A DNA stretch of 27,959 nucleotides, taken from assembly GCA_049606935.1 (NCBI GenBank), contig JBMYWA010000025.1:1-27959 (forward strand), given 5' to 3'. The translations under genes were made by a program, and so were the position numbers. Position 1 is the stretch's first letter. Every line of letters starts with the position of its first letter. This document shows, in pieces, positions 1 to 8,312 of this stretch. The notes under the pieces are model-generated. The model was not told the DNA's origin. It made no database searches and was given only the letters and a program-made list of their open reading frames with translations. Source of the DNA: CAJXZP01 sp049606935 (lineage in GTDB: Bacteria > Bacteroidota > Bacteroidia > Flavobacteriales_G > Salibacteraceae).

Positions 1-464
1 CCTAAACTATTATAAATAACTAATTGATGGTTTTTTGCATCGGTATTTTCAATAACCCCTTTAATAGTTCCTTGGTTTGAAGCCGTTGGGTTTGGAAAAC
101 AAACTAATGTATTTTGATGAGTAGTCGTTTCGTTTGATTGTGAATTACTTCCATCCCATTTATTGTTTTCGCCACCTATAGGTACAAGAGCTGGTAACAC
201 ATAAAAACCGGGATTATGTACACCCGCTTGCATGGCACTTTGCATACTGGCATACGGATGACTATTCCAATAAGTAGCTAAATCGGTCTTTAATTGTGGA
301 GACAATGCCGAAAACGATACCTTGTCTCTATTCATAATTAAGTTAGCCAATTGTTCCATTACATAAAGTGAAGCCCCTTCTTTAGTTTCTATTTCACCTA
401 ATAGGTTTTCCGCCTCTATGAATAACCCTTTGGTAATTAATAGGGTCAATAACTTTTTTCTTGT
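1..464 (-). pseudogene. C-terminal remnant of a T9SS-secreted protein, 5'-truncated and cut by the window edge
   Basis: On the minus strand a frame is open from just after a TAA at 467-465 down to base 1, about 154 codons. Its first half is helical (KGLFIEAENLLGEIE, then LSPQLKTDLATYWNSHPYA). Its second half reads CFPNPTASNQG and ends VIYNSLG, which resembles the start of a type A T9SS C-terminal sorting domain. The helical segment resembles the region that often precedes the sorting domain in large, repetitive Bacteroidota secreted proteins. The first in-frame ATG is at 359, inside the domain; a TTG lies at 449. There is no signal peptide, although sorting-domain proteins need Sec export, so the N-terminal part appears to be lost. 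I infer a decayed 3' end. A frameshifted or very short gene is possible, and what lies left of base 1 is unknown. Confidence 0.6.
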
Positions 465-517
465 TTATGAAAAATAAGAATTTATGGCATTTTAATATAA
501 AACCCCGATTATATGAA

Positions 518-1273
518 TTAGTCTCCAAACATTTCAACCCGAGGTGGAGCTGAAATTTTTTCTTTCTTTATTAAAACACCCATTTTGTATATTTTTCTGG
601 TTTTTGGTAACCCATCAAAATCATAACCAATTGTTTCCCCGTCCCTATAATCCCATTTATAATGGCCACTTTCCATTATTTCAGTAGTGCTATAATAGGC
701 GATCCTTTGGCCATGAAGGTAACCCAGGTAATAATCTGTTCTACTCTCTAAAGAACCATTTTTATAATACCGTAGCCATTCACCATGTTTAACCACTTTG
801 TCTAAATAAAAACCTTCGGCTTCAATTTCCCCATTTCCGTAATAATACATGGAATAACTCCATTTACCCTTTATGGAATCTGGCAAAATCACGAATTGCT
901 TTATTACCGGAAATTTCACCGTATCAGATTCCACAGGGTCGTAATCAATCAGTCTTCGCTTGTTGCCTTTTTTATCGTAAATAATGTGAATTCCAGTTTG
1001 TCTATCATCATCTTCATTCGATGTAAAATAATCTAGAATAGAAGTGTCATTTTCAGGAAGGTGATAAAAGCCAGTCATCTGCAATTCTCCCGACTCATAG
1101 TAATCCCATATTTGAATAACCGAATCTTGAACCTCAAATAATCGAAAAAACTCAGCTTCCCCCTGTTTTGTAGGTTCCCAATTTTCATCATAGTATATAG
1201 TATCTTGACCTGTGGCAAACACAAAATTTACAAATAACATGATAAAGGAAGTTAGCAAATATATTTTTTTCAT
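518..1273 (-). CDS. Secreted MORN-repeat-like (YwqK-family) protein
   Basis: The 251-residue protein starts with a lysine-containing signal peptide (MKKIYLLTSF, hydrophobic to about residue 20, then ATGQD). The body carries repeated short aromatic and glycine motifs such as YYESGELQMTGFY, YYGNGEIEAEGFY, WLRYYKNGSLESRTDYY and GYLHGQRIAYY. These are the beta-hairpin units of MORN/YwqK-type repeats, about four to five copies. Proteins of this family are often auto-named 'toxin-antitoxin system YwqK antitoxin', but no toxin gene is adjacent and the signal peptide argues for an extracytoplasmic role. The function is unknown. It follows the M20 dipeptidase terminator, so it probably has its own promoter in 1274-1387, which I cannot identify. 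Confidence 0.75.
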   Translation of the reverse strand: MKKIYLLTSFIMLFVNFVFATGQDTIYYDENWEPTKQGEAEFFRLFEVQDSVIQIWDYYESGELQMTGFYHLPENDTSILDYFTSNEDDDRQTGIHIIYDKKGNKRRLIDYDPVESDTVKFPVIKQFVILPDSIKGKWSYSMYYYGNGEIEAEGFYLDKVVKHGEWLRYYKNGSLESRTDYYLGYLHGQRIAYYSTTEIMESGHYKWDYRDGETIGYDFDGLPKTRKIYKMGVLIKKEKISAPPRVEMFGD

Positions 1274-1387
1274 TACTCTTTTTAATTGGTTAAAAACGGG
1301 CTCGAAAATATTGTTTTTTGAGTGAATTGAGCTATTTCACATTTAAAACACTAGTCACATCCTTACTAGCTGTAAAATACTATTTTC

Positions 1388-1424
1388 AAAAAAAAACCTC
1401 ACCGAATTAACGATGAGGATTTTT
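1388..1424 (-). terminator. Hairpin terminator after the M20 dipeptidase gene
   Basis: CCTCA (1397-1401) pairs with TGAGG (1414-1418), with an additional CG/CG pair inside. On the minus strand the stem is followed by nine U residues (A-run 1388-1396). It begins 22 bases after the dipeptidase stop codon. The other side also carries a short T-run (1420-1424), but no plus-strand gene ends here. Confidence 0.7.
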
Positions 1425-1445
1425 ACTTTTTACATGAACAAAAGT

Positions 1446-2834
1446 CTACTTCATCATCTCCACAAAGTTTTTGTAGAAATAAGGGATAGTTTCAATTCCT
1501 TTATAGAAATTAAATAATCCGTAATGCTCGTTTGGTGAGTGAATCGCATCAGAATCTAATCCGAAACCTAAAAGAATTGTTTTCATACCTAACTCCTCTT
1601 CAAAAAGAGACACAATAGGAATTGAACCACCTGAGCGAACAGGAATTGGCTTTTTACCAAAAGTAGTTTCCATGGCTTTACTTGCTGCTCCATACGCAAT
1701 AGAATTTGTTGGCGAAACGTAAGGCATACCCCCATGATGAGGCGTTACTTTTACCTTCACACTTTTAGGGGCAATGCTTTCAAAGTGCTTCACAAATAAG
1801 TTGGTAATTTCTTCCGGGTCTTGGTCTGGTACTAAACGCATAGAAATTTTAGCATAAGCCTTAGAGGCAATAACCGTTTTGGCTCCTTCGCCTTGGTAGC
1901 CACCCCAAATTCCATTTACATCAAGCGTTGGTCTAATGGTAGCACGTTCCATGGTGGAGTATCCGGCTTCGCCTTCTACATCGTCCATATCTAGTGCCGC
2001 TTTATAATCTTCAATATTAAATGGTGCTTTGGCCATTTCATTTCTTTCTTCATCCGAAAGTTCCACTACTTTATCGTAAAATCCAGGAATAGTAATGTGT
2101 TTGTTTTCATCTTGTAAAGAAGCAATTAAACGGTTCAATACGTTAATTGGGTTAGCTACTGCCCCACCGTATAAACCGGAATGTAAATCGCGATTAGGAC
2201 CAGTAACTTCTACTTCTACGTAACTTAAACCACGTAAACCAGTAGTTATTGACGGAGTGTCATTAGCTAACATTCCAGTATCAGAAATTAGAATAACATC
2301 GCCCGCTAATTTTTCATGATTTTCTTTTACAAAAGCATCCAAGCAAATAGAACCTACTTCCTCTTCACCTTCAATCATAAACTTCACGTTACACGGAAGC
2401 TCACCCGATTTATTCATGGCCTCAAATGCTTTCACATGCATAAACATTTGACCTTTATCGTCACATGCTCCACGCGCAAAAATGGCTCCTTCCGGGTGAA
2501 TTGCTGTTTTTTTCACCACTGGCTCAAAAGCAGGAGAATCCCATAATTCTAATGGATCCGCAGGTTGCACATCGTAATGTCCGTAAACAACAACGGTAGG
2601 CAATGAGGGGTCAATGATTTTCTCTGCATAAACAATTGGGTTACCTGGTGTTTCGCAAAGCTCGGCCATATCAACCCCAGCATCTAATAATGATTGTTTT
2701 ACCATTTCGGCAGTTTTAATCATTTCCGATTTCATATCGGGGTTAGCACTTACCGATGGCACACGTAATAAATCAAAAAGCTCATTCAAGAATGGCTCTT
2801 TGTTATTCGCAATAAACTCTTGTGTTTTATTCAT
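1446..2834 (-). CDS. M20 family metallo-dipeptidase (carnosinase/CNDP-like)
   Basis: Cytosolic zinc-dependent dipeptidase of the M20 (CNDP/carnosinase-type) family, 462 residues counted from the ATG at 2834. The metal ligands and catalytic residues are in order: GHYDVQ (H86, D88), GACDDKGQ with the bridging Asp near 125, EGEEEVGS with the general base and ligand Glu near 158-159, a later ISDTG, and a C-terminal HSPNEH histidine. The dimerisation-domain histidine is visible in RDLHSGLYGG. The frame can be extended 16 codons to a TTG at 2882, but that extension (MARRRPVFSKKG) is basic and atypical, while the ATG has AAAGGAA about 11 bases upstream. The likely role is hydrolysis of dipeptides for amino-acid supply; exact substrate specificity cannot be read from sequence. 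Confidence 0.9.
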   Translation of the reverse strand: MNKTQEFIANNKEPFLNELFDLLRVPSVSANPDMKSEMIKTAEMVKQSLLDAGVDMAELCETPGNPIVYAEKIIDPSLPTVVVYGHYDVQPADPLELWDSPAFEPVVKKTAIHPEGAIFARGACDDKGQMFMHVKAFEAMNKSGELPCNVKFMIEGEEEVGSICLDAFVKENHEKLAGDVILISDTGMLANDTPSITTGLRGLSYVEVEVTGPNRDLHSGLYGGAVANPINVLNRLIASLQDENKHITIPGFYDKVVELSDEERNEMAKAPFNIEDYKAALDMDDVEGEAGYSTMERATIRPTLDVNGIWGGYQGEGAKTVIASKAYAKISMRLVPDQDPEEITNLFVKHFESIAPKSVKVKVTPHHGGMPYVSPTNSIAYGAASKAMETTFGKKPIPVRSGGSIPIVSLFEEELGMKTILLGFGLDSDAIHSPNEHYGLFNFYKGIETIPYFYKNFVEMMK

Positions 2835-2946
2835 AATATTTTGATTTCCTTTTTTGCTAAAAACAGGCCTTCGTCTGGCCAAATTTGAGGGGCCAATTTA
2901 GCTATTTTATTCTATTTATTAACGACTAATAAATAAAGCCCCATAC

Positions 2947-3918
2947 TTATACTGGAATCTCAATTTTAAAAATGGTTCCCTTAGGAGAATTGTTTAAAAT
3001 GGCTAATTTTCCTTTCATTTCTAAAACCAAATTACTTACTAAATATAACCCTAACCCCGTACCTTTTGATTTACGGGTATCCTCGTTTCCAATTCTATAA
3101 AACTTGGTCAATACCTTTTGTTTTTCTTTATCGGATATTCCGTAACCTTGATCCAATACTTCCAAACAAATACACCCCTCATTGGCTGTTAGATTTACAT
3201 CAATTTCGGTAGAATTGTCACTATACTTAGAAGCGTTTTCTAAAAGGTTTTGAAGAATTAATTCAAAACTCAATACATCCACATTTACCATATCGGTTTG
3301 TTGGCCGTGGTAGTTTATTTTCTGAGGAATTAACAACTCGTATTTGGCCATTAACTTGCCAATATGTACTCCTAAATCTATTTCTTCGGGGTAGAGTTCA
3401 AAACCTGTTTTTTCCATTCTGGAGGTAGCCAGAATATTATTAATTAAATGATTGAGTCGTTCTGATTCTTGGGCTGTTCGTTCTAAAACCAATCCTATTT
3501 TCGCTGCATCTAATTTTCTTCGCTGAAGGGTTTCTATATTTAGTTTTATGGCAGCCAAGGGGGAGTTGAGCTCGTGAGTTATGGCTAACATGAAGTTTTG
3601 CTCTTGCTTAGCCAATTCTATCTCTTTCTGATGAGAACTTTTGATTAAATAAAATCCAATTAGTAAAATCACCAAAAAGACCCCACTTTCTCCTAAAATC
3701 ATCATTTTCTTTTTAAAGAAAACAGAGTCTAAATCTCCTTTTGCAATTATGAGTTGAGCAATATCAGAGCTTTCTGCCAATTGCACAATAATTTTCTCCA
3801 ACCCAATTATTTCTGCATTCAACTCAAATATTAGATACGTCCACCAAAAAAATTGAACGATGGTATAGCCCATTAAAATATATATGAATACGGATATATG
3901 TTGATTTGGTCTTTTCAT
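2947..3918 (-). CDS. Orphan membrane sensor histidine kinase
   Basis: The 323-residue protein, counted from the ATG at 3918, has a membrane helix at about 9-31, a short extracytoplasmic stretch of about 40 residues, a second helix at about 72-92, then a HisKA domain with the phospho-acceptor in FMLAITHELNSPL (H115). A complete HATPase domain follows: N box LQNLLENASKYS (222-233), G1 DQGYGI (256-261), F box KFYRI (272-276) and G2 KGTGLGL (285-291). No PAS, HAMP or receiver domain is seen, and no response regulator lies nearby, so the partner must be encoded elsewhere. A longer start at 3975 is possible, but that ATG directly abuts the T-run of the upstream terminator, so I prefer 3918. The short sensor loop suggests detection of a membrane-level signal; this is inference. 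Confidence 0.88.
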   Translation of the reverse strand: MKRPNQHISVFIYILMGYTIVQFFWWTYLIFELNAEIIGLEKIIVQLAESSDIAQLIIAKGDLDSVFFKKKMMILGESGVFLVILLIGFYLIKSSHQKEIELAKQEQNFMLAITHELNSPLAAIKLNIETLQRRKLDAAKIGLVLERTAQESERLNHLINNILATSRMEKTGFELYPEEIDLGVHIGKLMAKYELLIPQKINYHGQQTDMVNVDVLSFELILQNLLENASKYSDNSTEIDVNLTANEGCICLEVLDQGYGISDKEKQKVLTKFYRIGNEDTRKSKGTGLGLYLVSNLVLEMKGKLAILNNSPKGTIFKIEIPV

Positions 3919-3975
3919 AATTTGGAATTGCAAATTAAGCCATTTGCATACATTTAAAAGGCTAAATAAAGTCAT

Positions 3976-4010
3976 AAAAAAAGCTCCTAGCGTATTTTAC
4001 ACTAGGAGCT
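3976..4010 (-). terminator. Strong hairpin terminator after the DUF2911 gene
   Basis: A perfect 9-bp stem (AGCTCCTAG at 3982-3990, CTAGGAGCT at 4002-4010) with an 11-base loop is followed on the minus strand by seven U residues (3976-3982). It lies about 20 bases after the DUF2911 stop. It separates that gene from the histidine kinase, whose alternative ATG (3975) touches the end of the U-tract. Confidence 0.88.
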
Positions 4011-4030
4011 CTTTTAAAGCATTGAAGCAA

Positions 4031-4876
4031 TTATTTTTTAGCTTTCCAAGCCTCAATGTTTGCTTTATTTTTTTTCACGTAAGGTTGGTAATCTGCCTTT
4101 TCGCTTAATTCTACTGCCTCTTGTGCTGTTTTTATGGCCATTTTCACATCACCAGCAGCAAAATATGCTTCTGATAACACCGTAACATTCCAGAACTTTT
4201 TAGTTTGAGATACTGATTTCTCGCCCATTTCAACGGCTTTTGCCGCATCACCGTTATCTAAATACCATTTAGCCGCATTATTGTATGAACGGAAACTTTT
4301 ATCTGCCTCTGCAACGGTTTTCTCTACCACCACCTTGGCAAATTCTTTGGTATTGATTTTCACATCAAATCCTGCGGTTACCTTTTCCCAAGATAGGCTA
4401 ATAGTACATGAATTATCTGTAAGGTTATCTACAGAATACAGTAAACTTTCGGTCATATTTGAAGCCATTGGCTTGGCAGTTACACGCACTATATCCGAAT
4501 CTTCTGTATAACCTGAAGTACCATTTCCGGTAATATGACTACTAATAATAAATGTCCATTCATTTGCACTTGGAATTACAAATAAGGCATATTTACCAGC
4601 AGGAACCTCTTTACCATTAATAATTACATCCGTACTGAAATTAATTTTGGTAGAACTGTTTGCTCCTGCTCTCCAAACTTTATCGTAAGCCACTAAATCT
4701 CCCCAAATAGTTCTTCCTTTAACACTTGGTCGAGAATATTTCATCGAAATATTTGTTACTCCTACCGTTTGTTTAAACGATGCCGATGGGCTTGGTTTAG
4801 GTAATTCTTGCGCTGACACCTGAAGGCTCAAAGCAGCCATAAATACTACTCCTAATAATGTTTTGATTGATTTCAT
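4031..4876 (-). CDS. Secreted DUF2911 protein with C-terminal TPR-like helices
   Basis: The 281-residue protein has a clear signal peptide (MKSIKTLLGVVFMAALSLQV, cleavage after SAQ near residue 23). Residues about 30-170 match the DUF2911 pattern: tandem Y(S)RPSVKGRTIWGDLV, KVWRAGANSSTKINFS, GKEVPAGKYALFVIP and a late ISLSWEK strand. Residues about 195-281 form helices with TPR-like spacing (AAKWYLDNGDAAKAVEMGEK; VLSEAYFAAGDVKMAIKTAQ). The family is common in Bacteroidota and its function is unknown. Export to the periplasm is supported by the signal peptide; no lipobox cysteine is present. It is followed by its own strong terminator, so it is probably monocistronic. Confidence 0.85.
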   Translation of the reverse strand: MKSIKTLLGVVFMAALSLQVSAQELPKPSPSASFKQTVGVTNISMKYSRPSVKGRTIWGDLVAYDKVWRAGANSSTKINFSTDVIINGKEVPAGKYALFVIPSANEWTFIISSHITGNGTSGYTEDSDIVRVTAKPMASNMTESLLYSVDNLTDNSCTISLSWEKVTAGFDVKINTKEFAKVVVEKTVAEADKSFRSYNNAAKWYLDNGDAAKAVEMGEKSVSQTKKFWNVTVLSEAYFAAGDVKMAIKTAQEAVELSEKADYQPYVKKNKANIEAWKAKK

Positions 4877-4979
4877 TTTTTTGTTTTAATTAATTCAGGA
4901 ACAATATTAATTCATTGCTTCTAAAACTATTCACGTTAATTGTCATTAATAATTCCTTAACAAAAACATAAATCAGGTT

Positions 4980-5006
4980 TTGATTCACCATTTCTAGTTA
5001 ATTTTG
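4980..5006 (+). promoter_or_regulatory. Candidate promoter of the aldehyde dehydrogenase gene
   Basis: TAATTTTG at 4999-5006 is an exact match to the Bacteroidota -7 element TAnnTTTG. A TTG at 4980-4982 lies 16 bases upstream, slightly shorter than the usual 17-23. The ATG at 5040 lies 33 bases downstream. This placement argues against the in-frame TTG at 5004, which would fall inside the -7 box. Confidence 0.42.
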
Positions 5007-5039
5007 AGGTCCATTTTAAAGAATTTAATAAAAACAATA

Positions 5040-6581
5040 ATGAGTAACGACTACGGTATTCAAGAAGCCTTAAAATCACTAGGCATAAAAGAAATAAATC
5101 AAGGTACTTCCACAGGGTCCAATTTTTTTGGCAGTGGGGAGGTATTTGAATCTCACTCGCCAGTTGATGGTAAACTGATTGGAAAAATCAGCTCTACCAC
5201 AGCAGATGATTACCAGGCGGTAATGAGCAAAACACAGTCGGCTTTTAAAGACTGGCGTGTTGTTCCTGCTCCAATTAGAGGTGAATTTGTTCGTCAGTTT
5301 GGAAATAAGTTACGTGAGTTAAAAGATCCATTAGGAAGATTAGTTTCTTACGAAATGGGAAAATCTCTACAAGAAGGTTGGGGCGAAGTACAAGAAATGA
5401 TTGATATCTGTGATTTTGCAGTAGGTCTTTCGCGTCAACTTCATGGGTTAACCATAAAATCAGAACGTTCGCAACATGCTATGCAAGAGCAATACCACCC
5501 ACTAGGAACAGTTGGGGTGATTTCTGCCTTTAACTTTCCGGTAGCCGTTTGGGCTTGGAACGCTGCTTTAGCATGGGTTTGTGGAGACCCAGTAGTATGG
5601 AAAGCATCAGAAAAAGCACCTATGTGTGCTGTTGCTTGTCAAAACATATTTAACATGGTAGCCGCAGAAAATGATGTGCCAGAAGGATTATCTAACATAA
5701 TTACCGGTGATTACAAAGTAGGTGAAATGATGACTACCGACACGCGTGTACCATTAGTTTCGGCTACTGGATCAACTCGAATGGGTAAAATTGTTGGGGC
5801 TACTGTTGGTGGTCGTTTAGGTAAATCTATTCTAGAGCTAGGTGGTAATAACGCTATCATTGTAACTCCGGATGCAGATTTAGAAATGACCATTATTGGT
5901 GCCGTATTTGGTGCTGTAGGTACTGCAGGTCAAAGATGTACTTCCACACGTAGATTAATTATTCACGATTCCATTTACGACACCGTAAAAGAAAAAGTAA
6001 TTAAAGCTTACGATCAAATTAAGATTGGTAACCCGTTAGATCCGTCTAACCACATGGGGCCACTCATTGATACTTTAGCGGTAAACATGTACTCATCTGC
6101 ATTAGACAAATTAGTGGAAGAAGGAGGAACAATTGTACGTGAAGGTGGAGTTCTTTCAGGAGCTGGATATGAATCTGGATGCTATGTAAAACCAGCTATT
6201 TGTGAAGCAAGTAACACCTATCAAATTGTTCAAGACGAAACTTTTGCTCCTATCTTATACTTAATGAAATACAGCGATTTTCAAGAAGCACTAGATATGC
6301 AAAACGGAGTGAATCAAGGTTTATCTTCGGCAATTATGACTAACAATATGCGTGAGGCGCACATGTTCCTTTCTGCAGCAGGTTCTGATTGTGGTATAGC
6401 CAACGTTAACATTGGTACTTCAGGTGCCGAAATTGGTGGTGCTTTTGGTGGTGAAAAAGAAACTGGTGGTGGACGTGAGTCTGGATCGGATGCTTGGAAG
6501 GCGTATATGAGACGTCAAACGAATACCATTAATTATGGAACTGATTTACCATTAGCACAAGGAATTAAATTTGATTTTTAA
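5040..6581 (+). CDS. Aldehyde dehydrogenase family 7 (antiquitin / aminoadipate-semialdehyde dehydrogenase type)
   Basis: The 513-residue NAD(P)-dependent aldehyde dehydrogenase has the active-site glutamate in LELGGNNA (E266), the nucleophile in GTAGQRCTSTRR (C300) and the Rossmann substrate-binding stretch ISAFNFPVAVWAWN. The segment GLSRQLHGLTIKSERS, the PLGTVGVISAFNFPVAVW block and the GGxRESGSDAWKAYMRR end are characteristic of ALDH7 (antiquitin, AmaB/Pcd). These enzymes oxidise alpha-aminoadipate semialdehyde in lysine degradation. No other lysine-degradation gene is adjacent, so the substrate is inferred from family only. The start is the ATG at 5040; the in-frame TTG at 5004 overlaps the candidate promoter. 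It is followed by a hairpin terminator. Confidence 0.9.
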   Translation: MSNDYGIQEALKSLGIKEINQGTSTGSNFFGSGEVFESHSPVDGKLIGKISSTTADDYQAVMSKTQSAFKDWRVVPAPIRGEFVRQFGNKLRELKDPLGRLVSYEMGKSLQEGWGEVQEMIDICDFAVGLSRQLHGLTIKSERSQHAMQEQYHPLGTVGVISAFNFPVAVWAWNAALAWVCGDPVVWKASEKAPMCAVACQNIFNMVAAENDVPEGLSNIITGDYKVGEMMTTDTRVPLVSATGSTRMGKIVGATVGGRLGKSILELGGNNAIIVTPDADLEMTIIGAVFGAVGTAGQRCTSTRRLIIHDSIYDTVKEKVIKAYDQIKIGNPLDPSNHMGPLIDTLAVNMYSSALDKLVEEGGTIVREGGVLSGAGYESGCYVKPAICEASNTYQIVQDETFAPILYLMKYSDFQEALDMQNGVNQGLSSAIMTNNMREAHMFLSAAGSDCGIANVNIGTSGAEIGGAFGGEKETGGGRESGSDAWKAYMRRQTNTINYGTDLPLAQGIKFDF

Positions 6582-6602
6582 GAGTTAATTAAAAACCTTT
6601 CT

Positions 6603-6635
6603 AAAGCCGAACTCTTATTGGGGTTCGGCTTTTTT
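6603..6635 (+). terminator. Hairpin terminator after the ALDH gene
   Basis: A perfect 10-bp stem, AAAGCCGAAC (6603-6612) with GTTCGGCTTT (6623-6632), has a 10-base loop and runs into a T-tract (6630-6635). It begins 21 bases after the stop codon. Confidence 0.92.
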
Positions 6636-6757
6636 ATGTTCTTATTTATCACTCTACCCTTTATTAACTTAATTAGACCTTGTTGTATGCTTTTTTGAAT
6701 TTTATCATCACAAAGTCATCATTTTCATCTAATCTATCGCCCATATTTCTTTTACCC

Positions 6758-6788
6758 TTGAGTTTGTAATTAAAAAAATGCAAATTTG
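6758..6788 (+). promoter_or_regulatory. Candidate promoter of the leucyl aminopeptidase gene
   Basis: TTG (6758-6760), a 20-base spacer and CAAATTTG (6781-6788) match the Bacteroidota -33/-7 layout with one mismatch in the -7 box. The ATG at 6826 is 37 bases downstream. The upstream in-frame ATG at 6778 would lie within or before the -7 box, which supports the shorter protein. Confidence 0.38.
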
Positions 6789-6825
6789 TGCGGCTTTTAA
6801 AATATATATACTCAAAATTCGAATC

Positions 6826-8256
6826 ATGTTAAAATTAGTCTCTTCTTCGGAGAAAAAATCACCTCATATCATTGTTTTGGCCAATGCCAATTCTGACCTT
6901 AACAAAATTGCGGGGTTAAATAGCGATTACTTAAACTCCAAAATAAAATCAGACGATAACGGAATGAGTTTTTCATCGGTAAACGATCAGCTGGTTTATG
7001 CCGTTTATTCTAACAAAAAAGAAGAGTCTTCTAATCAAACTTTACAAGATTTTCGTGTACTTGGTAGTTCTGTTACCAAAGCAGTAAATGTGGAGAAACT
7101 AACCTCTTTAACCTTAATGGCTGATGAAACTATCTCTACAGAAAATGTAATGGCATTTATTGAAGGAATGAGTTTAGAAAACTATCAATACCTTCAATTT
7201 AAAACCGACAAAAAGAAAAAGAATTCACTAACTAATTTAGAAGTTAATGTAAGTGGAATTTCTCAAGAAAACCTAACCGAATTAGAAAACGTAATTACTG
7301 CCACTTGTTTTTCAAGAGATATTGTAAATGAACCTGTAATTACTTTAAACGCGGTGGAGCTTTCTAAACGCTTTATTGAAATTGGAAAATGTGCCGGTTT
7401 TGATACACGTGTATTAAGCAAGAAAGAAATTGAAGAGCATAAAATGGGCGGTCTTTTAGGTGTAAATCTTGGAAGTATTGACGACCCCACTTTTTCTATC
7501 ATGACCTACAAACCAGAAAACGCGGTTAACGAAAAGCCTTTAGTTTTAGTGGGTAAAGGTGTTGTTTATGACACCGGAGGTAATAACCTTAAACCAGGAG
7601 CATACATGAGTGATATGAAAAGCGATATGGGTGGATCTGCTGGTGTTTCGGGTGCTATTTATGCCATTGCATTGAACAAATTACCAGTTTACACCATTGC
7701 CTTAGTTCCTAGTACAGACAACAGAATTGGCAAGAACGCTTTAGTTGCCGATGATGTAATTACCATTAGCGATGGCACTACAGTTGAAGTTAAAAATACC
7801 GATGCAGAGGGACGTTTAATCTTGTCTGATGCATTAGTTTGGGCTAAACAATACGATCCAATGTTATGTATTGATATGGCTACACTAACCGGAGCAGCTC
7901 ATGCTATTACAGGTTCGCATGGTATTGCTTCTGTAGCCACGGCTTCTGAAGAGGTAAAGAACCAATTAAAGGCGAGTGGCGAACGTGTTTACGAACGTAT
8001 TTTAGAATTACCACTGTGGGCAGAATACAGAAAACAATTAGATTCTTCAATTGCCGACATGAGTAATCTTGGAGGCCCTGTGGGGGGCGTGGTAACTGCA
8101 GGAATGTTCTTGAAACATTTTACAGATTACCCGTGGATTCACTTAGATATTGCAGGCCCTGCATTTTTAGAAAAACCAGAAGCATATAAGGCTCAAGGTG
8201 GTACTGGAACTGGGGTTCGTTTAGTATATGACTTTGCTAAAAACATGTGTAAGTAA
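6826..8256 (+). CDS. M17 family leucyl aminopeptidase
   Basis: The 476-residue cytosolic two-metal aminopeptidase cleaves N-terminal residues from peptides. The C-terminal catalytic domain retains every expected residue by spacing against E. coli PepA: K244 and D249 in GKGVVYDTGG, K256 in NLKPG, D267 in MKSDMGG, and D326, E328 and R330 in the family signature NTDAEGRL. The N-terminal third (1-165) is the divergent macro-like domain. TGGNN replaces the more usual TGGIS/TGGLN next to the ligand Asp, a tolerable variation. A start at 6778 adds 16 residues of no recognisable character and conflicts with the candidate promoter, so I chose 6826. The gene is monocistronic, between its own promoter and terminator. 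Confidence 0.92.
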   Translation: MLKLVSSSEKKSPHIIVLANANSDLNKIAGLNSDYLNSKIKSDDNGMSFSSVNDQLVYAVYSNKKEESSNQTLQDFRVLGSSVTKAVNVEKLTSLTLMADETISTENVMAFIEGMSLENYQYLQFKTDKKKKNSLTNLEVNVSGISQENLTELENVITATCFSRDIVNEPVITLNAVELSKRFIEIGKCAGFDTRVLSKKEIEEHKMGGLLGVNLGSIDDPTFSIMTYKPENAVNEKPLVLVGKGVVYDTGGNNLKPGAYMSDMKSDMGGSAGVSGAIYAIALNKLPVYTIALVPSTDNRIGKNALVADDVITISDGTTVEVKNTDAEGRLILSDALVWAKQYDPMLCIDMATLTGAAHAITGSHGIASVATASEEVKNQLKASGERVYERILELPLWAEYRKQLDSSIADMSNLGGPVGGVVTAGMFLKHFTDYPWIHLDIAGPAFLEKPEAYKAQGGTGTGVRLVYDFAKNMCK

Positions 8257-8275
8257 ACACATTAAAAATTATTGG

Positions 8276-8312
8276 AAATGCCGATTGATTTATTTCAGTC
8301 GGCATTTTTTTT
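8276..8312 (+). terminator. Hairpin terminator after the leucyl aminopeptidase gene
   Basis: AAATGCCGA (8276-8284) pairs with TCGGCATTT (8299-8307), a 9-bp stem with a 14-base loop, and runs into eight T residues (8305-8312). It starts 19 bases after the stop codon and directly abuts the intergenic repeat at 8313. Confidence 0.9.

Noticed and set aside
518..1273. Reading the YwqK-like gene as an antitoxin of a toxin-antitoxin pair
   Set aside because: It has a signal peptide and no toxin-like neighbour; the label is a common automatic annotation for MORN-type repeats.
2832..2882. Longer TTG start for the M20 dipeptidase
   Set aside because: The 16 added residues are basic and unlike the family, and the ATG at 2834 has a reasonable purine-rich ribosome site.
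5040..6581. Succinate-semialdehyde or betaine-aldehyde dehydrogenase
   Set aside because: The segments around the active site and C-terminus fit the ALDH7 antiquitin group better.
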